DNA of 27,577 bases from JAUYIV01 sp035464675 (GCA_035464675.1 DATHSA010000069.1:1-27577), one strand, 5' to 3'. Counted from the first letter of the stretch, positions 1 through 8,663 are shown. Notes: a model not told the origin generated them from the sequence alone. A program made the numbers and translations.

Positions 1-849
1 CCCACCACCACGACGACGACCATCCCCCGGCTCGACAGGGGCGACACCGCGACGATCGAGCGTCTCCAGGCCGACCTCGATGTGTTCCTGGCCATGGGGC
101 CACGGGTGTCGGGATCGCCTGCGGAGGAAGCATCGGCTCAGCACTTCGCCGAGCGGGCCACCACGATCACCGGCGCGCCTGCCCGGATCGAGGAGTTCCC
201 GCTCCCGACTGGGGCGACCTCGTGGAATGTATGGTCGGCCGAGGTGGGCAGCGGGGACCGCCTGCTCGTCATCGGGTCACATCTCGACTCGGTGGCCGGA
301 TCTCCCGGTGCCGACGACAACGCCTCCGGAGCGATCGTGATCCTCGAGCTGCTGAGAAGGCTCGCCGAGGAGCCGCCGCTCGACCTTCGCGTCGTGATCG
401 TCGGGTTCGGGGCCGAAGAGCGGATCGGCAGCCATGGACATCACTTCGGCTCCAGGTACGCCGTCGGGGTGCTGGAGGAACAGGATGCGCTCCCCGACCT
501 GATGCTCTCGGTGGACATGGTCGGATTCGGCCCGACCCTGGTGTGTGTGTCGTTCCAGGGACACGACCCGTCGTTCGCCGACGCCATCGCCGCGGTTGCC
601 ACAGACGCGGACATCGCGATCGAGCGGCGGACCCGCGGCGAGATCTCCGACCACGTGGCCTTCGCACGAGCGGGAGTCCCCGCCGCACACCTCTGGCGTG
701 ACGGGAACCCCGACTTCCACCGCCCGGGCGACGACCATGTGAACGACGAGGCTCTCCTCGAGAATCTCCGCCTGCTCGAGGCGATCGTCGCCCATCTGTC
801 GCCCCCTCCGGCGCCTCCACCTTCGGACGCCGGAACCCATGCGACCTGA
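1..849 (+). CDS. M28-family zinc metallopeptidase, secreted (5' end outside window)
   Basis: The frame is open from base 1, so the gene starts upstream. The first codons read as a run of threonines, the kind of linker that follows the lipobox in other lipoproteins of this window, so a lipoprotein signal peptide just outside is likely (inference). The body is a di-zinc aminopeptidase/carboxypeptidase fold. Counting codons from base 1, the metal and catalytic residues fit the M28 pattern: GSHLDS (His94), GADDNASG (Asp106), GAEER (Glu139-140), SVDMVG (Asp172) and FHRPGDD (His240). The expected role is removal of terminal residues from extracellular peptides; substrate specificity cannot be read. 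An internal GTG at 82 is a possible start but would discard residues in the same frame. The gene is convergent with the next one, with a 23-base gap. The family is secure, the exact activity is not. Confidence 0.88.
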   Translation, partial: PTTTTTTIPRLDRGDTATIERLQADLDVFLAMGPRVSGSPAEEASAQHFAERATTITGAPARIEEFPLPTGATSWNVWSAEVGSGDRLLVIGSHLDSVAGSPGADDNASGAIVILELLRRLAEEPPLDLRVVIVGFGAEERIGSHGHHFGSRYAVGVLEEQDALPDLMLSVDMVGFGPTLVCVSFQGHDPSFADAIAAVATDADIAIERRTRGEISDHVAFARAGVPAAHLWRDGNPDFHRPGDDHVNDEALLENLRLLEAIVAHLSPPPAPPPSDAGTHAT

Positions 850-872
850 GCTCCGGCACACCACGCGTCCGC

Positions 873-1697
873 CTAGGTGGTGGGCGAGTCGCCTCCCTGC
901 CACCAGATCACCTTGCGGCCCTCGAACAATTCGATCAGGGCCTCGTTGACCTTGTCCGGGCGCTCGATGGGGGTGAGGTGTCCCGCGCCGGCGACGGTCG
1001 ACCTTCGAGCACCTGGGACCTCGTCGGCCAGGGCCATCATCGCCTCCGAGGGGATCAACGTGTCCTCCTCGCCGCCGATGACGAGAGCAGGAACCTCGAT
1101 CGAGGGGAGCAGCGCGGTGCGATCCGCCCTGTCGCGCATGCCGAGGATCGCCGCGACCAGGGTCTCGTAGCGCGTGCCCTCGATCATCGATCGCAGGCGC
1201 GCCCGGGCCCGAGCCGATGGCGCCGGACCGAGCAGCGAGGTGAGCATCTCCTCGGCGAGACCGGTCCTGCCCCCTTCGAGGAGGCGATCGATCATCGCGT
1301 CCCGCTTTGCTCGCCCTTCCGCCGTGTCGGCGGTCGCCCTCGTGCCGATCAGCGTCAGGCTCCGCACCAGCGTGGGGTGAATCTCCCAGAGGGCGAGGGC
1401 GACATACCCGCCCATCGACAGGCCGACGACGTCGGCGCCGTGGGCCCCCAGCGCCTCGACGAGGCCCGCGACATCGTCGGCGAGCATCTCCATCGTGAGA
1501 ACCTCGTCTGTGATCGGATCGGAACGGCCGAACCCCCGAAGGTCCAGGGTCACGCAGCGGCGAACGTGGGCGAGGCCCTCCAACTGGTCGAGCCACACGC
1601 TGTGGTCGAGCGGGAACCCGTGGATGAAGACGGCGAGGGGCCCGTCACCGGCCTCCCGGTAGAAGAGCATCGTCCCGTTGACGCGAGCAAATGGCAT
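873..1697 (-). CDS. Alpha/beta hydrolase
   Basis: A 274-residue cytoplasmic alpha/beta hydrolase with no signal peptide. The oxyanion-hole region is HGFPLDHSVW (about 26-35). The nucleophile elbow is GLSMGG with Ser94, the acid is probably Asp212 in GGEEDTLIP, and the base is His240 in GAGHLTPIERP. Length and motif spacing fit the large group of 3-oxoadipate enol-lactonase-like, esterase and haloperoxidase-like hydrolases, so the substrate cannot be assigned. The ATG at 1697 is preceded by GGGAGG (1707-1702) with a 4-base spacer, which supports this start. The gene lies downstream of the adenylate cyclase on the same strand, 119 bases away, with a heptamer repeat in the gap; co-transcription is possible but not shown. 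Confidence 0.9.
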   Translation of the reverse strand: MPFARVNGTMLFYREAGDGPLAVFIHGFPLDHSVWLDQLEGLAHVRRCVTLDLRGFGRSDPITDEVLTMEMLADDVAGLVEALGAHGADVVGLSMGGYVALALWEIHPTLVRSLTLIGTRATADTAEGRAKRDAMIDRLLEGGRTGLAEEMLTSLLGPAPSARARARLRSMIEGTRYETLVAAILGMRDRADRTALLPSIEVPALVIGGEEDTLIPSEAMMALADEVPGARRSTVAGAGHLTPIERPDKVNEALIELFEGRKVIWWQGGDSPTT

Positions 1698-1785
1698 TCG
1701 ACCTCCCGGGTGAGTTTCGGCCCCAAGAACGCCAACTTGATCGGCCCAGGCTAAAGACTCCCTTTCCCGCCGTGCCGCGCCCGGA

Positions 1786-1816
1786 CGGGCGACGGGTGAC
1801 GGGCGACCGGCGACGG
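1786..1816 (+). repeat. Heptamer tandem repeat, site A (CGGGCGA-type)
   Basis: Four contiguous 7-base units plus a partial fifth: cgggcga (1786), cgggtga (1793), cgggcga (1800), ccggcga (1807) and cgg (1814). The array runs right up to the stop codon of the cyclase gene. It shares its unit with sites at 26056-26080 and 27204-27245, so it looks like one member of a dispersed intergenic repeat family. Confidence 0.75.
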
Positions 1817-4021
1817 TTACTCCGTCCCGGCCTCCACGGACTCCTCGGCCCCCTCGTCACGGGGTTCGACAGGGGCATAGCCGGCGACCTTGGGGGGAGC
1901 CTCCAGGGACTTCTCCTCGCCCTTCCCCCAGTCGGGAGGCTGGAAGGCGCCCTTCTCCTCCGACGCGTCGGTGAAGGCGCCCTCCTCGAAGACCTTTGCC
2001 TCCTGACCCTCGCGGAGCACCTGCATCACCCTGAGCAGCTCGGTCTTGCCCTTCACCTTCAGCGGTGGGAGCGGGGCGAGTCGGAATTCGTCACGGGGGA
2101 GAGCCTCGGCGAACTCCTCGGTCACCACGATCTCGCCGCCCCCGGCGACACCGCAGACCCGGCTGGCGGTGTTCACCGTGTCGCCGATGGCCGTGTAGTC
2201 CAGGCGCTCGTTCGAGCCGATGTTGCCCACGACGGCCTCGCCGAACGAGAGCCCCACGCCGACACCCTTCACCTTCAACTCGCCGGCGCTGCCATGGGTG
2301 ATCGCCTCGTCGACGTAGTCGAGCATCTTCAGGCCTGCGCGCACCGACCTGACGACCATGTCGGGATCGACGCGGGGCGCGCCCCAGAAGGCCATCACGC
2401 AGTCGCCCATGAACTTGTCGACGGTGCCCTGCTCCTCGACCACGGCTCTCGTCATGGCCTCCAGATACTCGTTCAGGGCGTTGACCACCGCCGTCGGGGC
2501 GGCGTGTTCGGACGCGGCGGTGAACCCGCGGAGGTCGGCGAACAGGACGGCGAGAGGCCGGGAAGCGCCGCTCAGGGTGGCGACCGCCCCTTCCGGCGAA
2601 GTCAGCACCTCGTTGACGACGTCCTTGGCGAGGTACCGACCGAACACATTGGTGACGTATTTCCGCTCACGGACCTCCGTGAAGTAGCGCACGCCGAGAG
2701 CGGCGACGAACGACACCGGGATCGCAGCAGGCGGATACACCATGTTCATCACCGTGCCGCCGGTGAAATCGGGGACGAAGAGGAAGATCGCGTAGCCCGC
2801 GATGACTGCCGCCGAGGCGCCGGCGAGCAGTCCGGGGCGCCTGTACTGGGTGATGGCAATCGCGACGAGGCTCAGGACGAGCACGCCCAGAAGCGTCGCG
2901 GTGACGACAGAGAACGGCGGGTACACGGTTCTCCACACGGTGCTCCCGTCGAACCGCGCGAACACGACGGCGAAGTAGCTGACAAAGCCTCCGGCGGCGA
3001 CCGCAACGGCCAGCCAGGGCCTCCAGTACATGGTGGCCAGAGCCACCAGCAGGGCGAGGAGCAAGACCCAGATGAGCACCATCGGCTCGCCGTCGAGGGT
3101 GATGAAGTCCCCGCGGAGCATCGTGTTCAGTGCGTTGGCGTGGACCAGCACACCAGGTTGGCCGCTCCCGCGGTCGATGGGCGTGCTGACGATGTCCTGG
3201 AGACCCGGAGCTGTGGCTCCCACCAGGACGAATCTGCCTTCGAAGGTGCCGTCCGGCAGCTCACCCCGAAGAACATCCAGCGCCCTGACGACCTGAAAGC
3301 CTCCAGCGTCGGCCTGCTCGGCGGCGAAGTTCACGTCGAGCAGATGGGGGCCATCCGTCCCGGTCGCCACGAACAGACCACCCACCTGGACTCCGTCCGG
3401 ACGGATCGTCACAGGGCCGGTGTGTCCGGTCGCCAACTGCGCCATCGCGAAGGACAGGGAGGGGATCAGGGCGCCGTCGTCGGTCTCCAACACGGGTGCC
3501 ATCGCGCGGTGCACCCCATCGGTGTCGGGCCATACGTGGGTATGCCCCACCGCTGCAGCAGCGTCGCGAAGCATCGGTATCGGTTCAAAGACCTCGCCGA
3601 CTCGTGGGGGGTCGGAGCCTCCCACGGGGATGATGTCCTCTCCCAGGACCACGTTCCCGGCTTGTGCGATGGACGCCGCGAAGTCGGCGTCCGCCTCCGG
3701 CTCGAGCCGGCTGGGAGTGGCGAAGGTGACGTCGTAGCCGATCAATCTCGCCCCGTCGGCGACCATGGCGTCGATCAACCTGGCATGCACCGATCGGTTC
3801 CACGGCCAGCGGCCCACCTCGACGATGCTCACGTCGTCGATGGCCACGACGATGATTCGCGAGTCGGCCACCGTGCCCGGATAGAGGGCATCGGCCAGCC
3901 TGCGCTGATTGCCGGTGAAGGCGTTTGCCGACAGGCCGGCCGCCGCGACGACGGTGATCACCACGGCGATCACGGCCGCGATCAGCGGCTTGAACCAGAC
4001 GCTGTGCCGACTACGGGCCAT
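1817..4021 (-). CDS. CHASE2-domain class III adenylate cyclase, membrane-bound
   Basis: A 734-residue sensor cyclase. TM1 lies at about 12-30, then a CHASE2 domain outside the membrane (about 40-310; VVAIDD, WPW, and GATAPGLQD with PG..VHAN near 268-295). Five more TM segments follow (about 313-331, 336-354, 368-391, 397-416, 427-447). The cytoplasmic catalytic domain spans about 488-665. Metal-binding aspartates are Asp496 (FADLRGF) and Asp540 (DKFMGD). Lys536 and Thr610 sit at the purine-recognition positions, and Asn617 and Arg621 (VNTASR) at the transition-state positions. Lys/Thr is the class IIIb adenylate cyclase pattern, so the product should be cAMP. The tail (672-734) is acidic and probably disordered. 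GAGGAG lies 3 bases before the ATG. The gene directly follows four FecR lipoproteins, so their shared extracellular location suggests a ligand or partner relationship (inference). The fourth to sixth TM segments contain an internal duplication. Confidence 0.93.
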   Translation of the reverse strand: MARSRHSVWFKPLIAAVIAVVITVVAAAGLSANAFTGNQRRLADALYPGTVADSRIIVVAIDDVSIVEVGRWPWNRSVHARLIDAMVADGARLIGYDVTFATPSRLEPEADADFAASIAQAGNVVLGEDIIPVGGSDPPRVGEVFEPIPMLRDAAAAVGHTHVWPDTDGVHRAMAPVLETDDGALIPSLSFAMAQLATGHTGPVTIRPDGVQVGGLFVATGTDGPHLLDVNFAAEQADAGGFQVVRALDVLRGELPDGTFEGRFVLVGATAPGLQDIVSTPIDRGSGQPGVLVHANALNTMLRGDFITLDGEPMVLIWVLLLALLVALATMYWRPWLAVAVAAGGFVSYFAVVFARFDGSTVWRTVYPPFSVVTATLLGVLVLSLVAIAITQYRRPGLLAGASAAVIAGYAIFLFVPDFTGGTVMNMVYPPAAIPVSFVAALGVRYFTEVRERKYVTNVFGRYLAKDVVNEVLTSPEGAVATLSGASRPLAVLFADLRGFTAASEHAAPTAVVNALNEYLEAMTRAVVEEQGTVDKFMGDCVMAFWGAPRVDPDMVVRSVRAGLKMLDYVDEAITHGSAGELKVKGVGVGLSFGEAVVGNIGSNERLDYTAIGDTVNTASRVCGVAGGGEIVVTEEFAEALPRDEFRLAPLPPLKVKGKTELLRVMQVLREGQEAKVFEEGAFTDASEEKGAFQPPDWGKGEEKSLEAPPKVAGYAPVEPRDEGAEESVEAGTE

Positions 4022-4046
4022 GGGCTCCTCGCTCGATTGGCTTCAG

Positions 4047-4052
4047 ATCGTA
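4047..4052 (-). promoter_or_regulatory. Possible -10 hexamer (TACGAT) of the cyclase gene
   Basis: Read on the minus strand, TACGAT fits TAnnnT. Initiation about 7 bases downstream would give a leader of about 19 bases that contains the GAGGAG ribosome site. No convincing -35 is visible, and read-through from the FecR genes is equally possible. Confidence 0.3.
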
Positions 4053-4080
4053 CCCGGGGGGGCGCACCCCATCCGCTCCG

Positions 4081-5397
4081 TCAGGACTTGGTGAACGACG
4101 TGTCGTAATTCTCGCCTGATGCCGTGAGCGTTCCGGTCTCCGAGAGCACGATCTCGCCACCGATCCGCACGGTCAATTCGAAGTCCACCGAGGGCTGATC
4201 GCACATGTCATACACGGTGACGCCGACCAGGTAGTCGCCCGGGGGCGCAGTGACATCCCAAACGATGTTCTCGGGCGGAGGCTCGTCGGTGGTGCAGGCG
4301 GCATAGCCATCGCGGTCGAGACGACCCCCGGACGTCGATCCCACGTTCTGCCATGAGACCGTCTCCCCGTCGGGGTCGGTGACGTACAGGTCGAGATCGA
4401 CGAACGCGGCCCAATCGAGGGTCACCTGGATGTCGCCGGTGGCGAGCACCGTCAGGTTTGCCGTGGCCGACAACCCCTCGAACTCCGCCGAGACGACGAA
4501 GTCGCCCGGCTCACTAGGTGTGCAGAGCCCATCAGGACAGGCCCCCTCGTCGATCGAGAACGAAGCGTCGACGGTCCCCAGAGACTCGCCGTCCCCGTCG
4601 AATCCCTCGGCAGTGAAGGCCTGGGATTCACCGAGGTTGATAGTGGCGTCGACGGGAACCACCTCTATCCGGTCGAGCGCCCCCGGCACGTCGGTCGGGC
4701 AGACCCCGCCCGAGGCATCGCACTGGTCGTTGTATCGCACCCAGTCGTCGTCGAGAGTGTCCTGCGTCGTCGGGAAAGGACCTTCGACGTTGCCGTCGGC
4801 ATCCACGACGACGCTCTGGCCGGTTTGGACGACGACCTCCTCACCCGATTCGGTGGTGACGACCACGGCGCCGTCGGTGACGACGATCGTGCCGGACCCG
4901 CCGGCTCCGATGAGCACGTAGTACTCCGTCCCCTGCACCGCCGCGGAAGCCGTCGGGGTGGCGATGGAGAAACGATCACCGGTCTCGGTGAGCTCGACGA
5001 CCCGGCTGAAGGAGTTGCCCGTCTCCTGGGTCCCCTCGATGGCGGTCGACGGCGACAGGACGGACCCGCCGCTCAACTCCTCGATGCGGAAGGTGGTGTC
5101 GACGTCGAGGCGGGTGACGCTTCCATCGGGCCACTCGATGCTCGCCCGACCATCGGCCCCCGTTCGTACGGCATCGCCTTCGGAAAGGGCCTGCCCGTCG
5201 GTGGCCGTGGCGAAGGCGCCCGACCCCGCCTGCACCTCGACGGTGCCGACGTGGATCCGTAGCGTCGCGGTGACGTCCGACCCGGAACCACCACCACACG
5301 CCGCCAGAAGGAGGGCGATCGCACCGATGGCCGCGGCGAGTTTCAGGCGGGCGGCCGAACGCGACTGAATGAGTGCTCCCTGGTTGCCGGGCCGCAT
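4081..5397 (-). CDS. FecR-domain lipoprotein with Big-like and YfaP/DUF2135-like domains (paralogue 1)
   Basis: 438 residues. The signal peptide ends in the lipobox LLAAC (Cys34), followed by a Gly/Ser linker. A FecR domain spans about 44-205, with VRTGADGRASIEW and, in its second half, ATPTASAAVQGTEYYV. A Big-type immunoglobulin-like domain covers about 243-317 and carries a Cys pair (287, 292). The C-terminal domain (about 322-438) has DLDLYVTDPDGETVSW and SGGRLDRD, resembling DUF2135/YfaP domains (recognised from memory of the family). It should be lipid-anchored outside the cell. It is 38 bases downstream of paralogue 2 and 59 bases upstream of the cyclase. No FecI sigma factor or TonB receptor is nearby, so classical iron-citrate signalling is unlikely. 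The ATG lacks a clear ribosome site; a GGGAG inside the first codons hints that the start could be slightly downstream. Confidence 0.88.
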   Translation of the reverse strand: MRPGNQGALIQSRSAARLKLAAAIGAIALLLAACGGGSGSDVTATLRIHVGTVEVQAGSGAFATATDGQALSEGDAVRTGADGRASIEWPDGSVTRLDVDTTFRIEELSGGSVLSPSTAIEGTQETGNSFSRVVELTETGDRFSIATPTASAAVQGTEYYVLIGAGGSGTIVVTDGAVVVTTESGEEVVVQTGQSVVVDADGNVEGPFPTTQDTLDDDWVRYNDQCDASGGVCPTDVPGALDRIEVVPVDATINLGESQAFTAEGFDGDGESLGTVDASFSIDEGACPDGLCTPSEPGDFVVSAEFEGLSATANLTVLATGDIQVTLDWAAFVDLDLYVTDPDGETVSWQNVGSTSGGRLDRDGYAACTTDEPPPENIVWDVTAPPGDYLVGVTVYDMCDQPSVDFELTVRIGGEIVLSETGTLTASGENYDTSFTKS

Positions 5398-5435
5398 TCT
5401 GGTGGGATCGTGTAGCTGGCGCTAAACGACGGGTG

Positions 5436-7001
5436 TCAGTCGATCCCCGGGACCGTGAAGTTCTGGTCCTGGAGGTCGGTGTTGCTGGTGAACGTGCCGC
5501 TCACCTCATGGACCAGGCTGCCGTTGACGTAGATCGTCATCGTCCACGAGATGCTGAGGCCGCACACATCCCAGGCGTCAGCACGGGCGCGATAGGCGCC
5601 CGCAGGCGCACCACCCTCCGGCCAGAAGATCTGCTCGACATGTATCGCCGTCGTCGAGGACGAGCATCCCGGGATTATGTCGACCTGGAGAACGCCGCCC
5701 GACTCGCAGCTCGTGTTGGCGTAGAACACGACGCACTCGAACGGATCTTCTACATGGAGGTCCAGATCGGCTGGCCCGGTCCACTGCAGGAACACCTCCA
5801 CGTCGCCCGAGCCGAGCTCGATGTCGACCACATTGAGAGTCGCCTCGTCCGTGGTGTCGTTGTAGAGCACCGTCACTGTGAACAGCCCCGTCTCCAGCGC
5901 CGAGCAGAGGTTGCCGACACAGGCAGCCGGCGATCCGGCGCTAAACGTCGACTGGCCGGTGACGTCACCGATCACTTCGTTCTGAGTGTCGTACGCGGTG
6001 GCGGTGAACTCCTGACTCTGGCCCACCTCAACGGTCGCAATCGACGGCGAGATCACCACATGTGAGAACGCCGGCACCGTGGTCGTGGTTGTCGTCGTCG
6101 GCGGCACCGTCGTAGTTGTCGTCGTCGGCGGGACCGTCGTCGACGTCGTCGTAGTAGGCGGAACAGTGGGGCCGGTCCCAATCGTGGTGGTCGTAGTCGC
6201 CGGCACCGTGGTCGATGTCGTCGTCGGCGGAGGCGGAGGCGGAGGCGGAGGCGGCGTGGTCGTCGTGGTGGTCGAGGCCGTAGTCGTGGTCGACGTCGAG
6301 GTGGAGGTAGTCGACGTCGTGGGTTGCTCCGGCCCGGCGACGGTCGTGGTCGTCGAGGCGCCGTCGGGGCACTCCGGCCCGCCGTCGAGCTCGCAGTTGT
6401 AGACGATCCAGTCGTCGTCGATCAGCCCGTCGGGGATCGGCTCGGGCTCGCTGACGTTGCCCTCCTCGTCGACCGTGACCATCTCGCCGGCGTTCACCTC
6501 GACGCCGTTGATCAGCACCGTCCCCTCGAGCACCGCGTAGGTGACCGTGCCGTCGGCGTTGAAGAGGACGGCGAAGGTCGTCCCCTGAACCGAGGCGATC
6601 GCGGTCGGGGTCTCGACTGCGAAACGGCTGGCCGCGTCGGTCAGCTCGGCGACGCGGTTGTAGGTGTTGCCGGTGGTCTGCTCACTCTCGATGACAGTGC
6701 CATCGCCGTCGAGGACCTGCATGGTGGAGATCCGGAACGTGGTTCCGAAGTCGAGACGGGTCACGGAGCCATCGAACCACTCGATGGACGCCCGGCCATC
6801 GGAACCGGTGCGAACTGTGGTCCCTTCGGAGAGCCGCTGACCGTTGCTGCCGGCGGCGAAGCCGTCACCGGAGTCGACCTCCACCAGGCCGTCATGCACG
6901 CGAAGCGTGGCGCTGACGACATCGGAGCCGTCGTCCCCACCGCACGCGGCCAGCGCGAGTAGCGCGACGAGTGCGATGGCCGACCACCAACGTGTGCGCA
7001 T
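5436..7001 (-). CDS. FecR-domain lipoprotein with long Thr/Pro wall-spanning linker (paralogue 2)
   Basis: 521 residues from the ATG at 7001, chosen over an upstream ATG at 7061 because GAGGGGAA (7015-7008) precedes it and it gives a standard lipoprotein signal (MRTRWW..., lipobox LAAC, Cys20). A FecR domain covers about 30-190 (VRTGSDGRASIEWFDGSV; TPTAIASVQGTTFAV). A low-complexity Thr/Pro linker of about 95 residues (217-310) includes a run of ten prolines. Then come a Big-like domain (about 314-393, Cys pair 361/366) and a DUF2135/YfaP-like C-terminal domain (about 398-521; ADLDLHVEDP, ESGGVLQVD). The domain order matches paralogue 1 apart from the linker, which could span a thick cell wall. 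A promoter-like pair lies just upstream. The role is unknown; an extracellular sensor or structural role is inferred from the array and the cyclase. Confidence 0.88.
   Translation of the reverse strand: MRTRWWSAIALVALLALAACGGDDGSDVVSATLRVHDGLVEVDSGDGFAAGSNGQRLSEGTTVRTGSDGRASIEWFDGSVTRLDFGTTFRISTMQVLDGDGTVIESEQTTGNTYNRVAELTDAASRFAVETPTAIASVQGTTFAVLFNADGTVTYAVLEGTVLINGVEVNAGEMVTVDEEGNVSEPEPIPDGLIDDDWIVYNCELDGGPECPDGASTTTTVAGPEQPTTSTTSTSTSTTTTASTTTTTTPPPPPPPPPPTTTSTTVPATTTTTIGTGPTVPPTTTTSTTVPPTTTTTTVPPTTTTTTTVPAFSHVVISPSIATVEVGQSQEFTATAYDTQNEVIGDVTGQSTFSAGSPAACVGNLCSALETGLFTVTVLYNDTTDEATLNVVDIELGSGDVEVFLQWTGPADLDLHVEDPFECVVFYANTSCESGGVLQVDIIPGCSSSTTAIHVEQIFWPEGGAPAGAYRARADAWDVCGLSISWTMTIYVNGSLVHEVSGTFTSNTDLQDQNFTVPGID
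6072..6353 (-). repeat. Codon-level tandem repeat coding the Thr/Pro linker
   Basis: The linker of paralogue 2 is coded by nearly uninterrupted ACN and CCN codons, including several copies of the unit VPPTTTTT at residues about 280-310 and a block of ten CCN codons (residues 250-259). The plus strand here is extremely G/T-rich. Triplet repetition keeps the frame when units are gained or lost, so linker length is likely to vary between strains. Confidence 0.8.
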
Positions 7002-7007
7002 CTGGCG

Positions 7008-7015
7008 TTCCCCTC
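7008..7015 (-). promoter_or_regulatory. Ribosome binding site fixing the start of FecR paralogue 2
   Basis: GAGGGGAA on the minus strand, 6 bases before the ATG at 7001. It favours this start over the in-frame ATG 60 bases upstream, which would add a polar extension ahead of the lipoprotein signal peptide. Confidence 0.65.
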
Positions 7016-7032
7016 TGACTACAGGCCCCCCC

Positions 7033-7061
7033 ATCATGGGCTCGCCGACCACTCTAAGCAA
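7033..7061 (-). promoter_or_regulatory. Possible sigma-70-type promoter for FecR paralogue 2
   Basis: Minus strand TTGCTT (7061-7056), a 17-base spacer and CATGAT (7038-7033). The spacing is ideal; the -35 matches TTGACA at its first three positions and the -10 matches TATAAT at four of six. Initiation near 7026 would give a leader of about 25 bases carrying the ribosome site. Confidence 0.35.
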
Positions 7062-7120
7062 CCAGTTTGTCGCGGTCCGCGCGCGTCATCCGTGGCCCGA
7101 CCGAAGTGACCAATCCCTGC

Positions 7121-8659
7121 TCAGGCCAGATGCGGGCGACGCCGCACGGCGACCAGCCCAAGGCTCAGGATGACCAGAAGCGCCCCCGCGGCGACCCCGA
7201 ATGGCGCATTCCCGAAGCCGTCCCCGCCGCTCGGCACCAGCGAGGCACCGTTGGCGCAGCTGGGATGCACCTGGAATTCGACACGGTTCGACAGGAGCCC
7301 CGAGGCCGACGCCCGAAGCTTCACGGAACCAGTCTCCGACGCGGTCACCGTCTTGGTGGCGACCCCGTCCGCAGCCGTCGCGGCCGGGCCACCGTGGTAG
7401 ATGAGGTGGCCTCCCCCGCTGCTTCCAGGATCCACCTCGGCGAAGGTCACGACCGTGCTGTCGTCATCCACCAGGTTGCCATTGGCATCCAGCAGATACG
7501 CCGTGAAGGTGCGATCGCATCCGACGCCGAGGTGAGACGTCGATCCGGCCAACTCGATCGATGCCACCGGACCAGGCGAGAGCGTGGTCGTCGTCGTGGT
7601 GGTCGGAACCGTCGTCGACGTGGTGGTGGTGGAGGTGGAGGTGGTCGTCGTCGTGGTCACGACCTGCGGCGCTGCGAAGGTCGTCGTGGTCGGGGGCACG
7701 GCGACGCCCACCGTCTCCGACTGGGAGTCACTGGCGCCTTCCGGGTCGGTCACGGTCAGTTCGACCACGTACTCACCCGGCTCGTGAAAGATGTGGACCA
7801 GCAACCCCGACGCCGTCGAGGTCGAGCCGTCCCCGAAGTCCCATAGGTATTCGAGGTCGTCCCCGTCCAGGTCCGTCGAGAGGTCGTAGAAGATCACGAA
7901 CAACGGAGCCGGACCGGCCTGGGGTGCGGCGTAGAACTTGGCGACAGGATCGAAGTTCCCGGGGGGATCCGGAGGATCCTCCGGCCCCAGGGTGTCGGGG
8001 CACAGCGGATTGTCCTCGCAGTTGAAGGTGATCCAGTCGCTGTCGAGCAGCTCGGGTGGGATCGGGACCGGGTCGCTGATCGAGCCATCCGAGGTGGCGG
8101 TCACCATTTGCCCCGCCTGCACGAGCTGCTCATCGATCTCGGACGACGAGGTGACGGAGCCATTCAGGACCAGGAACAGGGTCCCCTCGGAAGTCGTGAT
8201 GATCGCGTACTCGGTCCCCTGCACCGACGCGGTGGCGGTCGGGGTATCGATGTCGAAGCGGCTCGCCGCATCGGTCAATTCGGTCACCCTGTTGTAGCTG
8301 TTGCCCGAGGTCTGTTCGCCCAGGATCACTGTCGAGTCGTCCTCGAGGATGGCCATCGTGATGATCGTGAAGGTGGTGCTGTGGTCGAGGCGCGTCACCG
8401 AACCATCGAACCATTCGATGGAGGCGCGCCCATCGGCGCCTGTTCGCACCGTCGTGCCCTCGGAGAGCTGCTGACCGTCGGTGCCCGCGGAGAACGACGC
8501 GCCGTCGGCCGAGATGTCGACCGCGCCCGCGACTATCCGCAGGGTCGCCACTTCCCCCGAACCCCCGCCGCCGCCAGCAGAACATGCGGACAGCATCAAG
8601 AGGCCCATGACCGCGACAGACGCGATCAACAACGATGAAAACCTGAAATCCCCGCGCAA
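7121..8659 (-). CDS. FecR-domain lipoprotein with PKD and Big_1-like domains and C-terminal TM (paralogue 3)
   Basis: 512 residues from a TTG start at 8659, chosen because AAGGAGG (8670-8664) lies 4 bases upstream and the frame begins straight into a lipoprotein signal (lipobox LSAC, Cys26). Domains: FecR about 38-200 (VRTGADGRASIEWFDGSV; TPTATASVQGTEYAI); PKD about 236-320 (YLWDFGDGST, YVVELTVTDPEG); a Thr-rich linker 323-360; a Big_1-like domain about 363-466. At the C-terminus a Gly-rich stretch, one TM segment (about 487-506) and a basic tail RRRPHLA form a tripartite anchor-like tail. A protein with both a lipid anchor and a C-terminal TM is unusual; the tail may instead be a processing or sorting signal. 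It sits between paralogues 4 and 2 in a same-strand array. Function unknown. Confidence 0.86.
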   Translation of the reverse strand: MRGDFRFSSLLIASVAVMGLLMLSACSAGGGGGSGEVATLRIVAGAVDISADGASFSAGTDGQQLSEGTTVRTGADGRASIEWFDGSVTRLDHSTTFTIITMAILEDDSTVILGEQTSGNSYNRVTELTDAASRFDIDTPTATASVQGTEYAIITTSEGTLFLVLNGSVTSSSEIDEQLVQAGQMVTATSDGSISDPVPIPPELLDSDWITFNCEDNPLCPDTLGPEDPPDPPGNFDPVAKFYAAPQAGPAPLFVIFYDLSTDLDGDDLEYLWDFGDGSTSTASGLLVHIFHEPGEYVVELTVTDPEGASDSQSETVGVAVPPTTTTFAAPQVVTTTTTTSTSTTTTSTTVPTTTTTTTLSPGPVASIELAGSTSHLGVGCDRTFTAYLLDANGNLVDDDSTVVTFAEVDPGSSGGGHLIYHGGPAATAADGVATKTVTASETGSVKLRASASGLLSNRVEFQVHPSCANGASLVPSGGDGFGNAPFGVAAGALLVILSLGLVAVRRRPHLA

Positions 8660-8663
8660 ACGC

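Noticed and set aside
277..1596. A 439-codon open frame on the minus strand
   Set aside because: It overlaps both the M28 peptidase and the alpha/beta hydrolase in other frames, is Arg/Gly-rich and has no domain.
1691..4108. An 805-codon open frame on the plus strand
   Set aside because: It is antisense to the CHASE2 cyclase gene, shows no recognisable motif and is rich in His/Arg/Asp, as expected of the opposite strand of a high-GC gene.
6079..6402. A poly-Val/Gly open frame on the plus strand
   Set aside because: It is the complement of the Thr/Pro linker codons of FecR paralogue 2; its low complexity follows from the repeat.
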